Shown here piece by piece: positions 35,945-50,900 of a stretch of DNA of 64,000 nucleotides (position 1 is the stretch's first letter; each line of letters starts with the position of its first letter). The position numbers and the translations under genes were made by a program. The DNA is from Gavia stellata. Lineage: Eukaryota > Chordata > Aves > Gaviiformes > Gaviidae. The notes under the pieces are model-generated. The model worked only from the letters and a program-made list of their open reading frames with translations. It was not told the origin of the DNA and searched no databases. Location: assembly GCF_030936135.1 (NCBI RefSeq), contig NC_082604.1:437501-501500 (forward strand), read 5' to 3'.

Positions 35945-38230
35945 GAAGTAATCAGTCTTTTAAGTAGTTACTGCTAAACAATGCAGAAGCTACCAAAAGA
36001 AGTTGAAGCAGGTACTTTACTCCTCACAAGCAGCATATCATTGCAGTGCTTCTCGTATTAAATTCTCTTCTCTGCTCTAAAGGGTCCCTATTTTCTCTGC
36101 TCCCAAGGTAAACTCCAGAGCTATTCATGGGGTTTCAAAGAAAGGCACATGTAGTTTACCTGCCTTGGAAAAAAAAAAAAAAGGGGGGACTCAGAGCTAT
36201 GAATGGAGACTGTTTACTAAACACTGCACAGACAAATTAACCAAAGAGCAAACGTTAATGGGAAAAGCTGGGAGCAGAATGAGAAGCACCACACAGCTAA
36301 AGCTATCCCAAGCACTTAGGCCTCCATCAAGGACCACAAGCCCTGAGGCTGATGATGGCTGTTGGATGAGTTTCCCTCCCCCAGGTGGAAACACCTCTCA
36401 CTGCGCTGTGCTCAGACCAAGGAAGGAAAAAGCAATACACCCCCCTACATCTAAAGGCATGCCACTCCATTCAAAGGTAAATTTTGATTTATTTAGATAA
36501 ACTGCCTGGCCAGTTTTAGCACCTGCCTCTAGAGTAGATTGATTTCATCCACCCCTACCCACAAAAACTTTTGATTGAGTGCTGAGTGATGTGGAGTCAG
36601 GTGGATTTAGACATGCACGCTGCTACCAGGGGACTGGATTTTTAACCTCTTTACAAGTATTCGTTGCTTTGAAGCTGCCCGAGGGTCAGCACACCCTCGC
36701 TTCTGGAGGTTCTCACTCTGCGCAGGCACTAAGGAAGACATTTCTGGCAACAGGTTATTTTAAAGCACAGCAGAACATACCGTTTATGACCTCCTGAGAA
36801 TTATCTTCCAGACAGATCAGGAAGAAGAGCAAAACTTGTCTATTTAAGATGCATTTGGGTTACATGACTGTTAAACATGTTACAAATCTCTAACAGAAAA
36901 AGTCACCTACACAATGTACGTAGGTGAGCAGGCACTTCTTTACTGCAGCGCTGGACGCACAGGGGATCGCTCCACCTCGTGTGCGTACTTAGTTTCTCCG
37001 CTACAGAAGTTATATACAATCGGTATACATATTCATCACATTTCCAAGAAACAATTAACATACTCATACAATTTCCGAGAACTCATTAATGTATGTAAAT
37101 GCTCGTGACACATTCGCCTCCAGGTACACAGGTGGTCGTCTAAGGTCCTCTGGTGGTCGTCCATAGTCTTCCTCACGGTGTCCTCTAGTTGAATCCCATC
37201 TTTGCGCATGCTCAGCTTGGTTGCAAAATCCCATTCTTGGAATCTTCTTAAGTTTTCCCCGGTTTACTGACCAGGCCTACAACTTATCATTGTCTTGACA
37301 AGCAAATTCTACCTCTTCACAATGCTACATTGTTAAATGCTAGTTTATGATTAAATCAGGGATAGCCCATACCTAGTTACCCTTATACAGAATATATATA
37401 TATAATCTTTAATCTTTTAATAATCACTTTCTAGCTTATAATTTTCTGTCAATTTCCATGCCTATGAATAATCAATGTTTATTTCTATTAATATCTATCG
37501 ATTGGCATTCTTGATATTCATATCAAGATGGGAGGGTAAGGGGATTTTTCAAGCAGCATCACTGGTGCATATCAGGTCACACTGCCATAGGACTCAAACA
37601 AAACTTTTCTATTCAGTTCTTCATCGTTCCATCTCGTTACTGTCAGTTCCTCAGTATGGAACGGCGACTCCCTGGTGAGGTTCCTATGGTTATTGTTTCT
37701 AACTTAACAATCCTAACTTATTTATTTATTAATTAAATTTAACCTTTTTTATATATATATAAAATCATATTTTGATTTAAAAAAAATCAGAATATTTACA
37801 ACAAGCCCGCCACCCAAAGCGCTTCATAAGCGCTATGCCAACGGCTCTTCCCATAGCCTGCACGGGGGAAGAACAGTCACAGGCAGTAAGAAGAGCAGAA
37901 TTAACAAAACTACAGATCACAGCCTTGACTGCACAGTCCTTATAAATACCTGGGGAAAGAAAGAGTCTCTCTTTATCCCGAGGAGAACCATTCGTCCGAA
38001 GACTAGAGAAGGTACAACAGGGCCCAGCGAGTGAGCAAGGGGCAGAGCAAAGACACCGCAGGACAAAGTGACCGTCACTCCGCCGGAGTGCGGGAGGCTG
38101 AAGTTCGAGTCCCGCCCAAGGTACAACTAAAGCTGTCGTCATAGAATTATAGATCACGCACAAAATATTTCTGACAGCTGTAAACTACTTTACCTAAGAG
38201 AAAACCTGTGAATGCACAACTGCAACTCAC
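35945..38230. other. Intergenic AT-rich region upstream of FOXJ1
   Basis: No gene was recognised. It contains a probable LTR remnant (36900-37430) and (TA)n-like runs near 37390 and 37750. A tRNA B-box-like segment near 38105 lacks a matching T-stem. Confidence 0.5.
36900..37430 (-). mobile_element. Probable LTR remnant of another ERV family
   Basis: The segment CACTTCTTTACTGCAGCGCTGG + ACGCACAGGGGATCGCTCC parallels the R region of the nearby LTR family (TGTTTATTGCGGCGCCGGGTGC + AAGGGGATTTCTCC). It suggests an antisense LTR. The ends are not defined. Confidence 0.4.
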
Positions 38231-38239
38231 CGTTTGAAT

Positions 38240-39000
38240 GCTTTTATGGCCGGCAAATCACGGCGGCCGGGCGGGCAGGGCCTGGCACCGCGCGGGGCCA
38301 CCGCTCACCGGGGTGGGGGGAAAGCACCAATCCCCCCGCCACCCCCAGGGCTTTGGGGTTGGGGTTTTTTTTTTTTGGCCCCTTTTAGCAGTGCCGAGGG
38401 CTCAGCCGGGCTGTGCGGGCGAAGCCGCCGTCAGGGGCGGTGGGTTTGCAGAGGAGGACGTTTATTGTCATTGTTCTTGTCATTGTTCTTGTCATTGTTC
38501 TTGTCATTGTTACCCCCCCCCCCCGCCCGCCCCAGCGTTTCTGGGCTCTCCCTCACTGCGGGCAGGGGCCGGGGGGTGGTGGCACTGGGGCTCAGGCGTC
38601 TGAACAAGCTGCGGCTGCCCCGAGCCTTCTTTTTGCGGGAAAAGTTTCTTTCGCTGGAGCGAGAGAGAACGTTCTACTCCCACTCCCCCCGCGCCGACTG
38701 TTGAGTTCGGCGTCATTCCACCCGTGGAACACCCGGCCCGAACCGCCCCGGCGCAGTCGGCGCAGCGCTCCGCGTCGCTCGGCCGCTCTTGGAGAGCGCT
38801 CTGCTCGCCCAGAGAAAGGTGATTTCGGGATCACAGCCCGGCAGCGAAGCCAGACGCCGCCTCCCCAGCCTGGGGATAACGGGAGCTTGAATCTCCCGGC
38901 TCGCTCTGAGCGAGGGTGTGTTGGGGAGGCTCCGCGCTCGCCCCCGCCGGCTTGTTTTCGGGGTGGCAGGTGAAGGGAGGAGCAGAAATAGGATGAAAGC
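38240..39000. promoter_or_regulatory. FOXJ1: FOXJ1 CpG-island promoter
   Basis: This is a GC-rich island immediately upstream of FOXJ1. A non-coding first exon may end at a GCAG|GTGAAG donor (exon end at 38969). It would splice to the TATTGCAG acceptor at 39198, consistent with the non-coding first exon of FOXJ1 in other vertebrates. The transcription start is not determined. A 12-bp tandem repeat (38465-38511) and a C run lie inside the island. Confidence 0.6.
38465..38511 (+). repeat. 12-bp tandem repeat in FOXJ1 promoter
   Basis: Nearly four copies of the unit TTGTCATTGTTC, followed by a C-rich run. ATTGTT resembles the core of SOX/forkhead sites, so the array could alter expression. This is inference. 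Confidence 0.8.
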
Positions 39001-39228
39001 CAGGGCAGTCGATAGCCAGAGGGGAACTGGAAGATATTTTGCACCCTGGGGGAGTGGGGCACTGCGGCTCTGGTGCACAGCACCCCGGGGATGGGTCTCA
39101 CCCAGCGGCACCGGGACCACCCAGGTCCAACCCTGCCAGGGTGCTACAGAGCGGCTGCGCCTCAGAGACCCTCAACCCTCTCCCTGTTTTTATTGCAGGA
39201 TCTGCCCCGTCCCCTCCCTCCTCTTCAC

Positions 39229-43011
<3,783 letters not shown>

Positions 43012-44710
43012 TAAGAGGCCAGTCGCCATTCCAAGCCCACCCAGACTTTAGTAGGATGCTCCCCCCATGCTGCTGGGACTTACAAGGGACAAGATTTTCT
43101 AGAGACAGAGACATCCACAGTGATTTTTACCAGCTTCATCATAAGATTATTCACAGAAACACCGGGGGGAGAAAAAAACACCACCACAGGAACTGCTTGA
43201 TAGATCTTTAAAGGACACATCAGAAGTCTCTAGTCCATGAGAGAAGAAATAGAACACTACTTTTTTTTTTACTTTTAAAGGAAGAAATGTGAATTATCCT
43301 TTTTTTTTTTTTTTTTTTTTTTTCCGTGAAAATGGACACAACATCTGTTCCTTCAGGGCTAAAGGAGAGCACCTGCTAAATTCCATCCAAGACATGTGAT
43401 TCCTGGCGGCTTAGGACTCTATAGATTAAGTGCAATTTCCTCACCCTTTCGTCTCTCCATTTCTGTCTCTCTTTCCTTTCTCTATCTAGGGTAGTTAGTA
43501 GATATAGTGTGATAATTAGCTAGCAAGCAAATAGAGGTCCCTTCTGGATTCTCCGAGTTCAACCTCCCTCCTGACTTGTGCCTAGGGAAGAAGAAAAGGT
43601 TTATAAATTCAGCAAGTCTGCCTCTTTAGATGTTTTTATATAATCTATTATATATTATCTATTCAAAGAAACCTATATTTTTAGCACTAGAATTTCTTAA
43701 TAGTGGGGGGGATAGGGGAAATACAGTTTGAGAGTTGTTTTATATTTTCACTGTTTTTAAAGGCTTGTGTTCATTGCTCTGTAAACCAAGACCAGGCGAG
43801 GGAGGATTCCTGGAGCAGCAGCAACAGGTTTCGTTAAAGATCCAGGAACTGGCCCTGGCAGGAGAGGAGCAGTAGGGACCGAGGTGCTCCCAGAACGAGC
43901 TTTCGTATTTTTTATAACCAAAATTCTCGCTGCAGTTGCTGAAGGGTCTAGGCCACCATAAACCCTCTCTGTCTTTCACCAGCTGACATAGCCCCTCTCT
44001 GTTTTTTTGGTCTGAGACTGTTGCTCTCCACTTCTTTTGCTCATCCATCAGGTTACGAGTGGCTGCCAGGGCAACGCAGGACCCCGATTAAGAATGCGTT
44101 TTTGGGGGAGCTGTAAGGAAAACACTGTGGCATGGCCATCAGCTGGTGGCAATGGGGTCGCTCCACATCAAATGCTCCCAGCTGAGACCAAGGAGGAAGG
44201 AAATCCACATTCAGGCTCCATCCAGGAGCTCAGGCCAAAGACTGTGAGGGTCACGGGCTCTGGGGATGGCAGCGGAGATGAAGTTCCATCCAGCCGGGAG
44301 CAGCTCATCATCCGGGAGAGCCGCCGGGATTGACACAAACCAAAGCTTTGGCCCTTTGGCTCGGAGCACAGCGAGAGTGTGGCAAGGTCTCTGCAAAGCA
44401 GCTCAGAAACATTTCGGGAGTGGAGCCAAACTCTGCTGAAACTTGACTTGAAGCTCTCAAGAACGGGATCCTTCGCCTCTCCTTTGCCTCTCCTTCGCTG
44501 TAGGTTGTTAGAGTTAGAGTAGCTATTAGGTAGGAGTAAGTAGAAGCTGTAGTTTTAGTTGTATGTCTTAGACTTACTGAAAAATGGAAGACTGTAAAGA
44601 ATTTCTTTTTTGGTTACAAAAGCACTTAGGACCTTTAATGTGAGCAATATAATTTATTGAGAGTATAGCTGTAGTGTAAGAATCAATAAACAAGCCTTTA
44701 AAAAACTATA
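43012..44710 (+). other. FOXJ1: FOXJ1 3' untranslated region (likely)
   Basis: This is non-coding sequence after the TGA with poly-T tracts near 43262 and 43298. It reaches a poly(A) signal AATAAA at 44685-44690. The length is inferred from that signal. An earlier end cannot be ruled out. Confidence 0.55.
44685..44690 (+). terminator. FOXJ1: Polyadenylation signal for FOXJ1
   Basis: AATAAA in the context AATCAATAAACAAGCC, 1.67 kb after the FOXJ1 stop codon. It is the best candidate end of the transcript. Confidence 0.55.
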
Positions 44711-45123
44711 TAAATTACCCTTGGAGTAATTTGCACCCAAATTTGGGGAGAGGGTTGGAGCCGTGGAGGTGGGAGTGCAGGTCCCGCATCCCCCCGGTAA
44801 AGCGTGGGACAGGCTAAGAACCAACATCTTCAGCTCACGCAAGCAGCAGAGCTGGGACTGGGCCACTGCTTTGCCCAGGTGCCGGCACCTGAAGTGCCCT
44901 GGGATGCCACCGCACAGCTGGGGATGGTGTCCCGGGGCTGGGGAGTGAAGGCCATGTCTTTGGGGGGCTTTGGGGGTCAGTGTAGGTGTTTATATCTGTA
45001 TTGGCAATGCTCCTTTTTATTTGTTGGTTTTGTTATATTTTCCTGTTTCGGGGCCTCGATGCTGAAGAACTGCAGCGATATGTGTGCAATTTAACCTTTT
45101 CCATGGAAAGTTATTTATCAAAA

Positions 45124-45158
<35 letters not shown>

Positions 45159-47435
45159 AAGAAAAAAATGGAGAAGAAAAAACCCTTTTGCCTCTTTGTT
45201 TCCCTCCAGCACAGCCTGGCTCTGCCTGATCCTCTCCCCTGGAGGTAGGGGACATCTCACCAGCCCAGCCCTGGCTGCACACCCACCCTTGCTACATGGG
45301 TGCTATCACCCCTCTCTGCGGTAGCACAGCAATGCCCCGCGGAGAAACTGAGGCACAAACCACCACATGCGTGACAATGGTTACACCCCGCCTGTGGGAC
45401 TTAAGGGTGGCTGTGCCCCGGGGTCCCACATCCTGGGAGCTGCTCCCAACCCCAGGAGCATCCTTCCCTGCCCCTGCGGGGAGCTCTTGAGGGTGACATG
45501 GTGTCAGTGCCTGGGGCTATCCCTCTGCTTGTGCCATGTCCCCACCTGGCCCTGTAGATGCCCTGAGAAACACAAGTGGCTTCAGAGCCCTCTTGGGTAC
45601 AGGGCGGTGAGAGGAGCCGCACAGAAACCGCAGGAATAGCCAAGCCCTCGCGAGGCCAATTACGCCGAGGAGCGGTTGGGCTCTGCCAAGGCAGGGAAGA
45701 AAAGCAGCGCACGCTCAGCTGCCAGCCCGGCCGGCGCAGGCAGGGTGAGGGGTGGCGGGTCTGGGGGCAGCAGGTTCGGGGAGCCCCATGGGGAGGGCAG
45801 GTTGGCTCAGGGATGTGGGGCTGGGTGCGAGGCTGGCCAGGGCCAGGCTGCGGGTACCTCTCTGTGCCCACAGCTGTGGGGCAGTGCTGCCACTTGGGAT
45901 GGTGGGAGAAGGGGCTGGAAAGGGACTCTGGAGAAACTGCCAGCAATGAGCTGGGGGGGTATTTACAACCCAAAGATCCCAGGTGTGCTTTGCGCCCTTT
46001 TGCACTGCATTTTAACATGTTCAAACTGCAGTGTTTCTACCCTTTCTTTTTCATTTTACCAGAAATAACCTCTGCTGCTTTGACTTTTTTCATTTGACCA
46101 GCAAGCCAGGTTTTTTCTGCTGCCTCCCCTTGGATGTGGCGTTGCACCTCACGTTTGCACAGACTCTGGTAGTTTTTACACTATTTATTGGCAGACTGAC
46201 TTTCTGTATATTTATTCACCCTTTGCACCCTAGCTGGCAGCGGCGACATGGGTTGGGTGCCTCTATCCCAGCTCCCCTTCTTTGCTCTGAGGGCTCAGTC
46301 ACCCCATGAAGGGGTGAGGGAACATTTTTGCTGGGTTTTCAGGAGATATACAGCACTATTCAGGGGAGCACACACAATTGTTCCCCAGGCTCAGAGAGGG
46401 GAGATTTCATTTTGGCCCTGGTTGCTCTTTGAATGAGGGGATGAGTGTTAGCAGAAAAAGCATGGATTGCTATAAAAAAAAGAGATGGCTCTGCTGTACA
46501 CGGAGAAAAAGAAACCTTCCCAATCACACCAGCCCAGCGGGGAAAAGCACAAGACATGCTGAGCGCTGACCCTGGACAGGGCTCTTCTCTCTTGTACCCA
46601 CAGGACAAGATCCCCTCTAGCAGGTGTCCCCATAAAACACGGGCAGGCAGTCATAGCTGGGCAATGTCACACAGAGAAAACACAGTGCCCTGGCTGTGCA
46701 TCGGCCCTCACAGCAGCCAGAGCCCGGTCACAGCTGCTTGCAGCATGATAAGGTGGGTTATGAAACACACCGAAGTTGTTGAACAAAAGAGACCAGTCGG
46801 GCTGTTTCAGCTCCTTTCCAGAGCCCGGGGTGGTTTGACAAGGGGAAGATGGATGAGAACACACCAGTCCCTTCACGCAGCAGGGGCCTTGCCTCGGTGC
46901 ACCATGAGACGGCAAGCTGTACTGATAAAAGCAGCTCCCTGTGCCAGGCTGGATGTGGTTTGTGAGGTTGCAGAGCCCCGTAACTGCCTCAGCGTGTGAT
47001 AAACCCGGCCATCCCCACCTATGCCGCAGGAGAAGGCAGCACCTTCCCTGTGGTGGTAGCCTTTCCTTCTGGAAAATGGATGCTGGATGGGAGTGGAGTG
47101 ACCTGCACTCCTGCAAATGTCTACATTTCCATAATTCATACTCAAATCTCTACAATTTAATTTCCCTGGGCTCAAACCCCTGTAATCTTCCTCCACACCT
47201 CGTTTCCCCCTCACGGTGTGTGGCAGAGTGGCCCTGGGCCTGGCCGCCCCAACAGCTCGGCAGGGGGGAAGGCTGGGTGGCTTTGGACCCCCGTCAGGAC
47301 GTCGTGTCCTGTGGGGACGTCGGTGATACTGGGGTTGGAGGAGCTCGACTCGGCCAGGCCGCAGTGGGGATGGCGGGCCTGGGGAGCCAGTCCTGCCCTG
47401 ACAGAAATGGGGTGCCACCCTGGCACCCGCCACAC
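44711..47435. other. FOXJ1-EXOC7 intergenic region
   Basis: No gene was recognised. There is an (AAAT)n microsatellite at 45119-45160. The open frames are short and without domains. This spacer separates two genes that are neighbours in the same order and orientation in other vertebrates. Confidence 0.6.
45119..45160 (+). repeat. (AAAT)n microsatellite
   Basis: About ten AAAT units in a row. Confidence 0.95.
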
Positions 47436-47439
47436 CACT

Positions 47440-47900
47440 TCCAACATGGCGGCGCCGCTGCCCACTACTCCCAAACTGCCCGTCACGAGGGGCAGTGCGC
47501 ATGCGCCTCTTCCCCTCTGGGACAACAGCGCATGCGCGTTCAGGGCTGGTGCCTTTCCGGCCCCTACTTAAATGGAGACCACTCTCCAGGGGGCCCTTGG
47601 TCGTGCTGCGCATGCTCAATGTGTCTTGCCGCTCCCAAGATGGCGCCGCGGCAGTGACGGGAGGGCGGAAGAGGGTGTCTGCAGTGGGACTGAACGGTGG
47701 AGCGCGGCCCCGGCGCTCCGCGGCAGGATGATCCCCGCCGAGGAGGTGTCGGCCCGCAGGAGGGCGATCGAGGGCAAGCTCAAGCAGGTAGGGCTGGGCT
47801 AGGGCCGTGCTGCGGGCCCTGCCGGGGCCGGGGCCTGGTCCCGGGCCCGCAGCCCCAGCGCGTTGCCTAGGAGATGGGCCTGGGAGCTGGCACGGAGGCC
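47440..47900 (+). promoter_or_regulatory. EXOC7: EXOC7 promoter with NRF1 and YY1 motifs
   Basis: CpG-rich sequence upstream of the EXOC7 start. GCGCATGCGC palindromes (NRF1) occur near 47497 and 47530, with a half-similar GCGCATGCTC near 47609. YY1-type motifs are CAACATGGCGGC near 47442 and CAAGATGGCGCC at about 47636-47647, just before the likely transcription start. This is a typical housekeeping promoter and appears intact although the gene is broken. A degenerate X-box-like GTTGCCTAGGAG lies at about 47861. Confidence 0.65.
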
Positions 47901-50900
47901 CCCTCCGGGCCTGGGAGCGTCCCGCGGCCCCCTAAGGGCCTGGTCACCCCGCTCCGGGCTGTCAGCATCCCCAGGTCCCCTTCAGGGCCGAGGGCCCTTA
48001 GTTTTCAGGGTCAGGAGGTATTTCTGCCCCCCGCTTTGGGGCTGGGGCCCTGCTCTTAGGGCCTGGTAGCTTCTGGGGGCTCTCCCTTCAGGTCCTCAGG
48101 TGCAGCCTGTGGGGCCAGCCCTTGCAGGTTGCTGTGTCCCGTCCGTCCCCCCCACCCCATCTCTGGGCTTTGGTGACTTGAAAACAGCCCTTGGTGGTTG
48201 CTTTGCGTTGGCTGCTTGAGTTCACGGCTGTGTGGGGGATTTGGATGGTGCCTGTGCAACACCTGTGTTGTGCTGTGGCAGGCAAATGTGGTCTTGTGCC
48301 AGTGTGCCTCTGTGGTAAAGGTGTTAATGTTATATTGTGCTGTGACTTCAGTGTGCTAAGGCTCATGGGCTTGGGATATTAGAGGGAAATGAGTAATCCA
48401 TAAACCCCTCACTTCTGTTATGCGTCTCTCGCCTCGGGTCAGTTGTTGTGATTTCTGCGAAGAGGTGGCATATTAAAATGTGGTGTCAGCATCAGGTCAA
48501 ACATTGTTTGCTGCAGTGTTTACCAGGACTTGTAAAAACGTACGTGTAGCATGTAGTGATTTAAATGCTCCATGTTCAGAATTGAAGACTAGTTTTTCAT
48601 CCTGCTGACAGGAAGAAGAAACCCTGTCCTTTATCAAAGAGAGCCTTGAGAAGAGTGACCAGCTTACAAAGAACATGGTAAGGAGGTCCTTGAAGTTCAG
48701 CCCTAATGTTGGGCCTCGGTTTACTTTTTCTTAGGACAATCTGTTTTCAAGGCTGTCATTGTGCCTATCTGAGGAATGCAGAGTAATGAACCACTTGCTC
48801 TGCATCTGTGTTTGACACTTCAGTGGCTGGGCGAAGTGGGAAACTGATGAATGTTTAAATCCTAAGCTTCTCTCCTGAGGAGACGAGGGCTCAAATGAGT
48901 CTGTCCTCTCTCTTGGGAATTGGTATTAATAGACCCCAGACTAGTTTGTGCAACAGCATCATGTTGTTGCTTCATAAAGTCAGGTCTCGTTTGGAGTTTT
49001 ATTTTGGGAGTGTTCTGCTTAGGAGGTAGAAAGTAATTCCCACGCTCTAATTGCTCCTAAGCCCTCAGCTAGTATACTATGTCCCGTTTTGGGCTTAGTG
49101 CTTCAAGAAGGTCATAGAGGCACTGCCAGAGAAGTGTGGAAAACATAATGTAGGAGTGAGTCTTGAAAGAATTACATTTTTGCCTGGAAAAGATGACATT
49201 AAGGCTCCATTTATGAGCTTACTAAGAGGTTTTCCACCTTTCAGAAGCAATATCGCAGTCCCTTTTAAAAACTGAATGTCTATGATGGAAAAGAAGGTTC
49301 TCGCTATACTGGTCCTGTGTCGTCGTGTTGTGCATCTCATATTTGGGTCTTAGTGGTATGGAGCAAAGTGGCAGCCGGTTTATGTTTTTGTTCTTTTTAC
49401 CTAGGGCACCTCTAGGCAGTTCCTGTGGTTTTGTTTTCTGCTGTCAAATAAAATTTTGCTCCTCCTTAGTACTGTCTTGAAACATTAGCTTCACACTTTA
49501 CAAACATCTAATTCAAGCTTGGCCCGTCTCCGTATGGCAGGTGATCTATTTTGTGATTATTAATACAAATTCGGACATAGAGGGATTAAACAGCCTGCTT
49601 TAGGAGCCATGGCAAATTAGTAGCAGAGCCCAAAAAGTGAAGCTGGGACTTGAAGGTCCCTGATTGCCCTGCTCTAACTGCTGTCCAACTGTATGGGTCC
49701 AGGTGGAAGGATGTCCTCAGCTCTCTGTTTCTCTCTTGGCGTGTAGGTTTCTATTCTTTCCTCCTTTGAAAGTCGTTTGATGAAGCTGGAGAACTCGATC
49801 ATCCCTGTCCATAAACAGACAGAGAACCTGCAGCGCTTGCAGGAGAACGTGGAGAAGACCCTGTCCTGCTTGGATCACGTCATCAGTTACTCCCATGTGG
49901 CTAAGGACACAGAGAAGATCATAAAGGAAGGGTGAGTTGAGCAGCTAGATCTTACTGGGGTGCTTCATCCTATTGAACTTCTGGTAGGGGACCTGACTCC
50001 ACACACTCATTGTAATGTTCCTTGTACCCTTCCCACACTCTTTTCCCACTGTCAGTCCACAATGAAGCTGCCTGACTTGACCTTCAGCAATCCCCAGAGG
50101 GCAAAGTCTGCTCAGACCCTGGTGTCTCTTCCAGGATTTGCAGACATGCTGCCATATGAATCTGATGAGCATTGGTGGCTTCTCTTCTTTCCTCCACCCT
50201 TTTCCCAAAGGTTCTTCCTGCCCTGTTGATGTTGTCGCTGCATCCAGGATGAATCGGAACTGTTCTGGAGCCTGCTTTCAGTCTCTGGGAAGGTGCTGTG
50301 ATGGCCCTTCTCTGGGGTGGGATGTGCAGCTTCCTCTACCTTCCCATCAGGGCCTGACTGGGAAAGGATGGCAAGGCTGAGAGTTGTGTGCTGCTCCATC
50401 ATCAGTACTTCTGCACTTGCTGCATGGATTGGGTATTCTGCGGTGCTATTGAGTGGAGGCAAAAGGGAATCCCATGACCTCCTCCTAGTTGCAGAAAAGG
50501 CAATTTAAATGTTCCTTGTTATTTTTATCCCGAGTTTGGTCTGGTGCTTTCTTGATACCTTCTTTCTTTGCTGCTTCTGTTTCTTTTTGGTTTTATTTTC
50601 AGCCCCACTGGGAGGCTGGAGGAGTACTTGAATTGCATGGACAAAATCCAGAAGGTGGTGGAATACTTCCAGGACAACAATCCAGACAGCCCAGAGCTGA
50701 ACCGCATGGTAGGTCATGGGTCTGGAACCTGGCATGGGTAAGAGGGACAGATGTAGCCCTGCTGCTTGCCCTCTTGCTTGCTGCCTTGTAAAGAAGGTGT
50801 TTGGGCACAGCTAAAGAAACAGTTGTTTTGGCTTCTGTTTAAGTCTGCACTCGGCAGCGTTTCTGCTTGTGGCATTTTGCTTTCTCTACGCATTGTGCCA

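Noticed and set aside
38040-38125. tRNA-like B box (AAGTTCGAGTCCCGCC) upstream of FOXJ1
   Set aside because: The T-stem does not pair (TGAAG against CCCGC) and no cloverleaf fits. At most it is a SINE remnant.
43298-43323. Poly-T run as retrocopy tail
   Set aside because: It lies within the likely FOXJ1 3' untranslated region. FOXJ1 keeps its intron, so it is not a retrogene.
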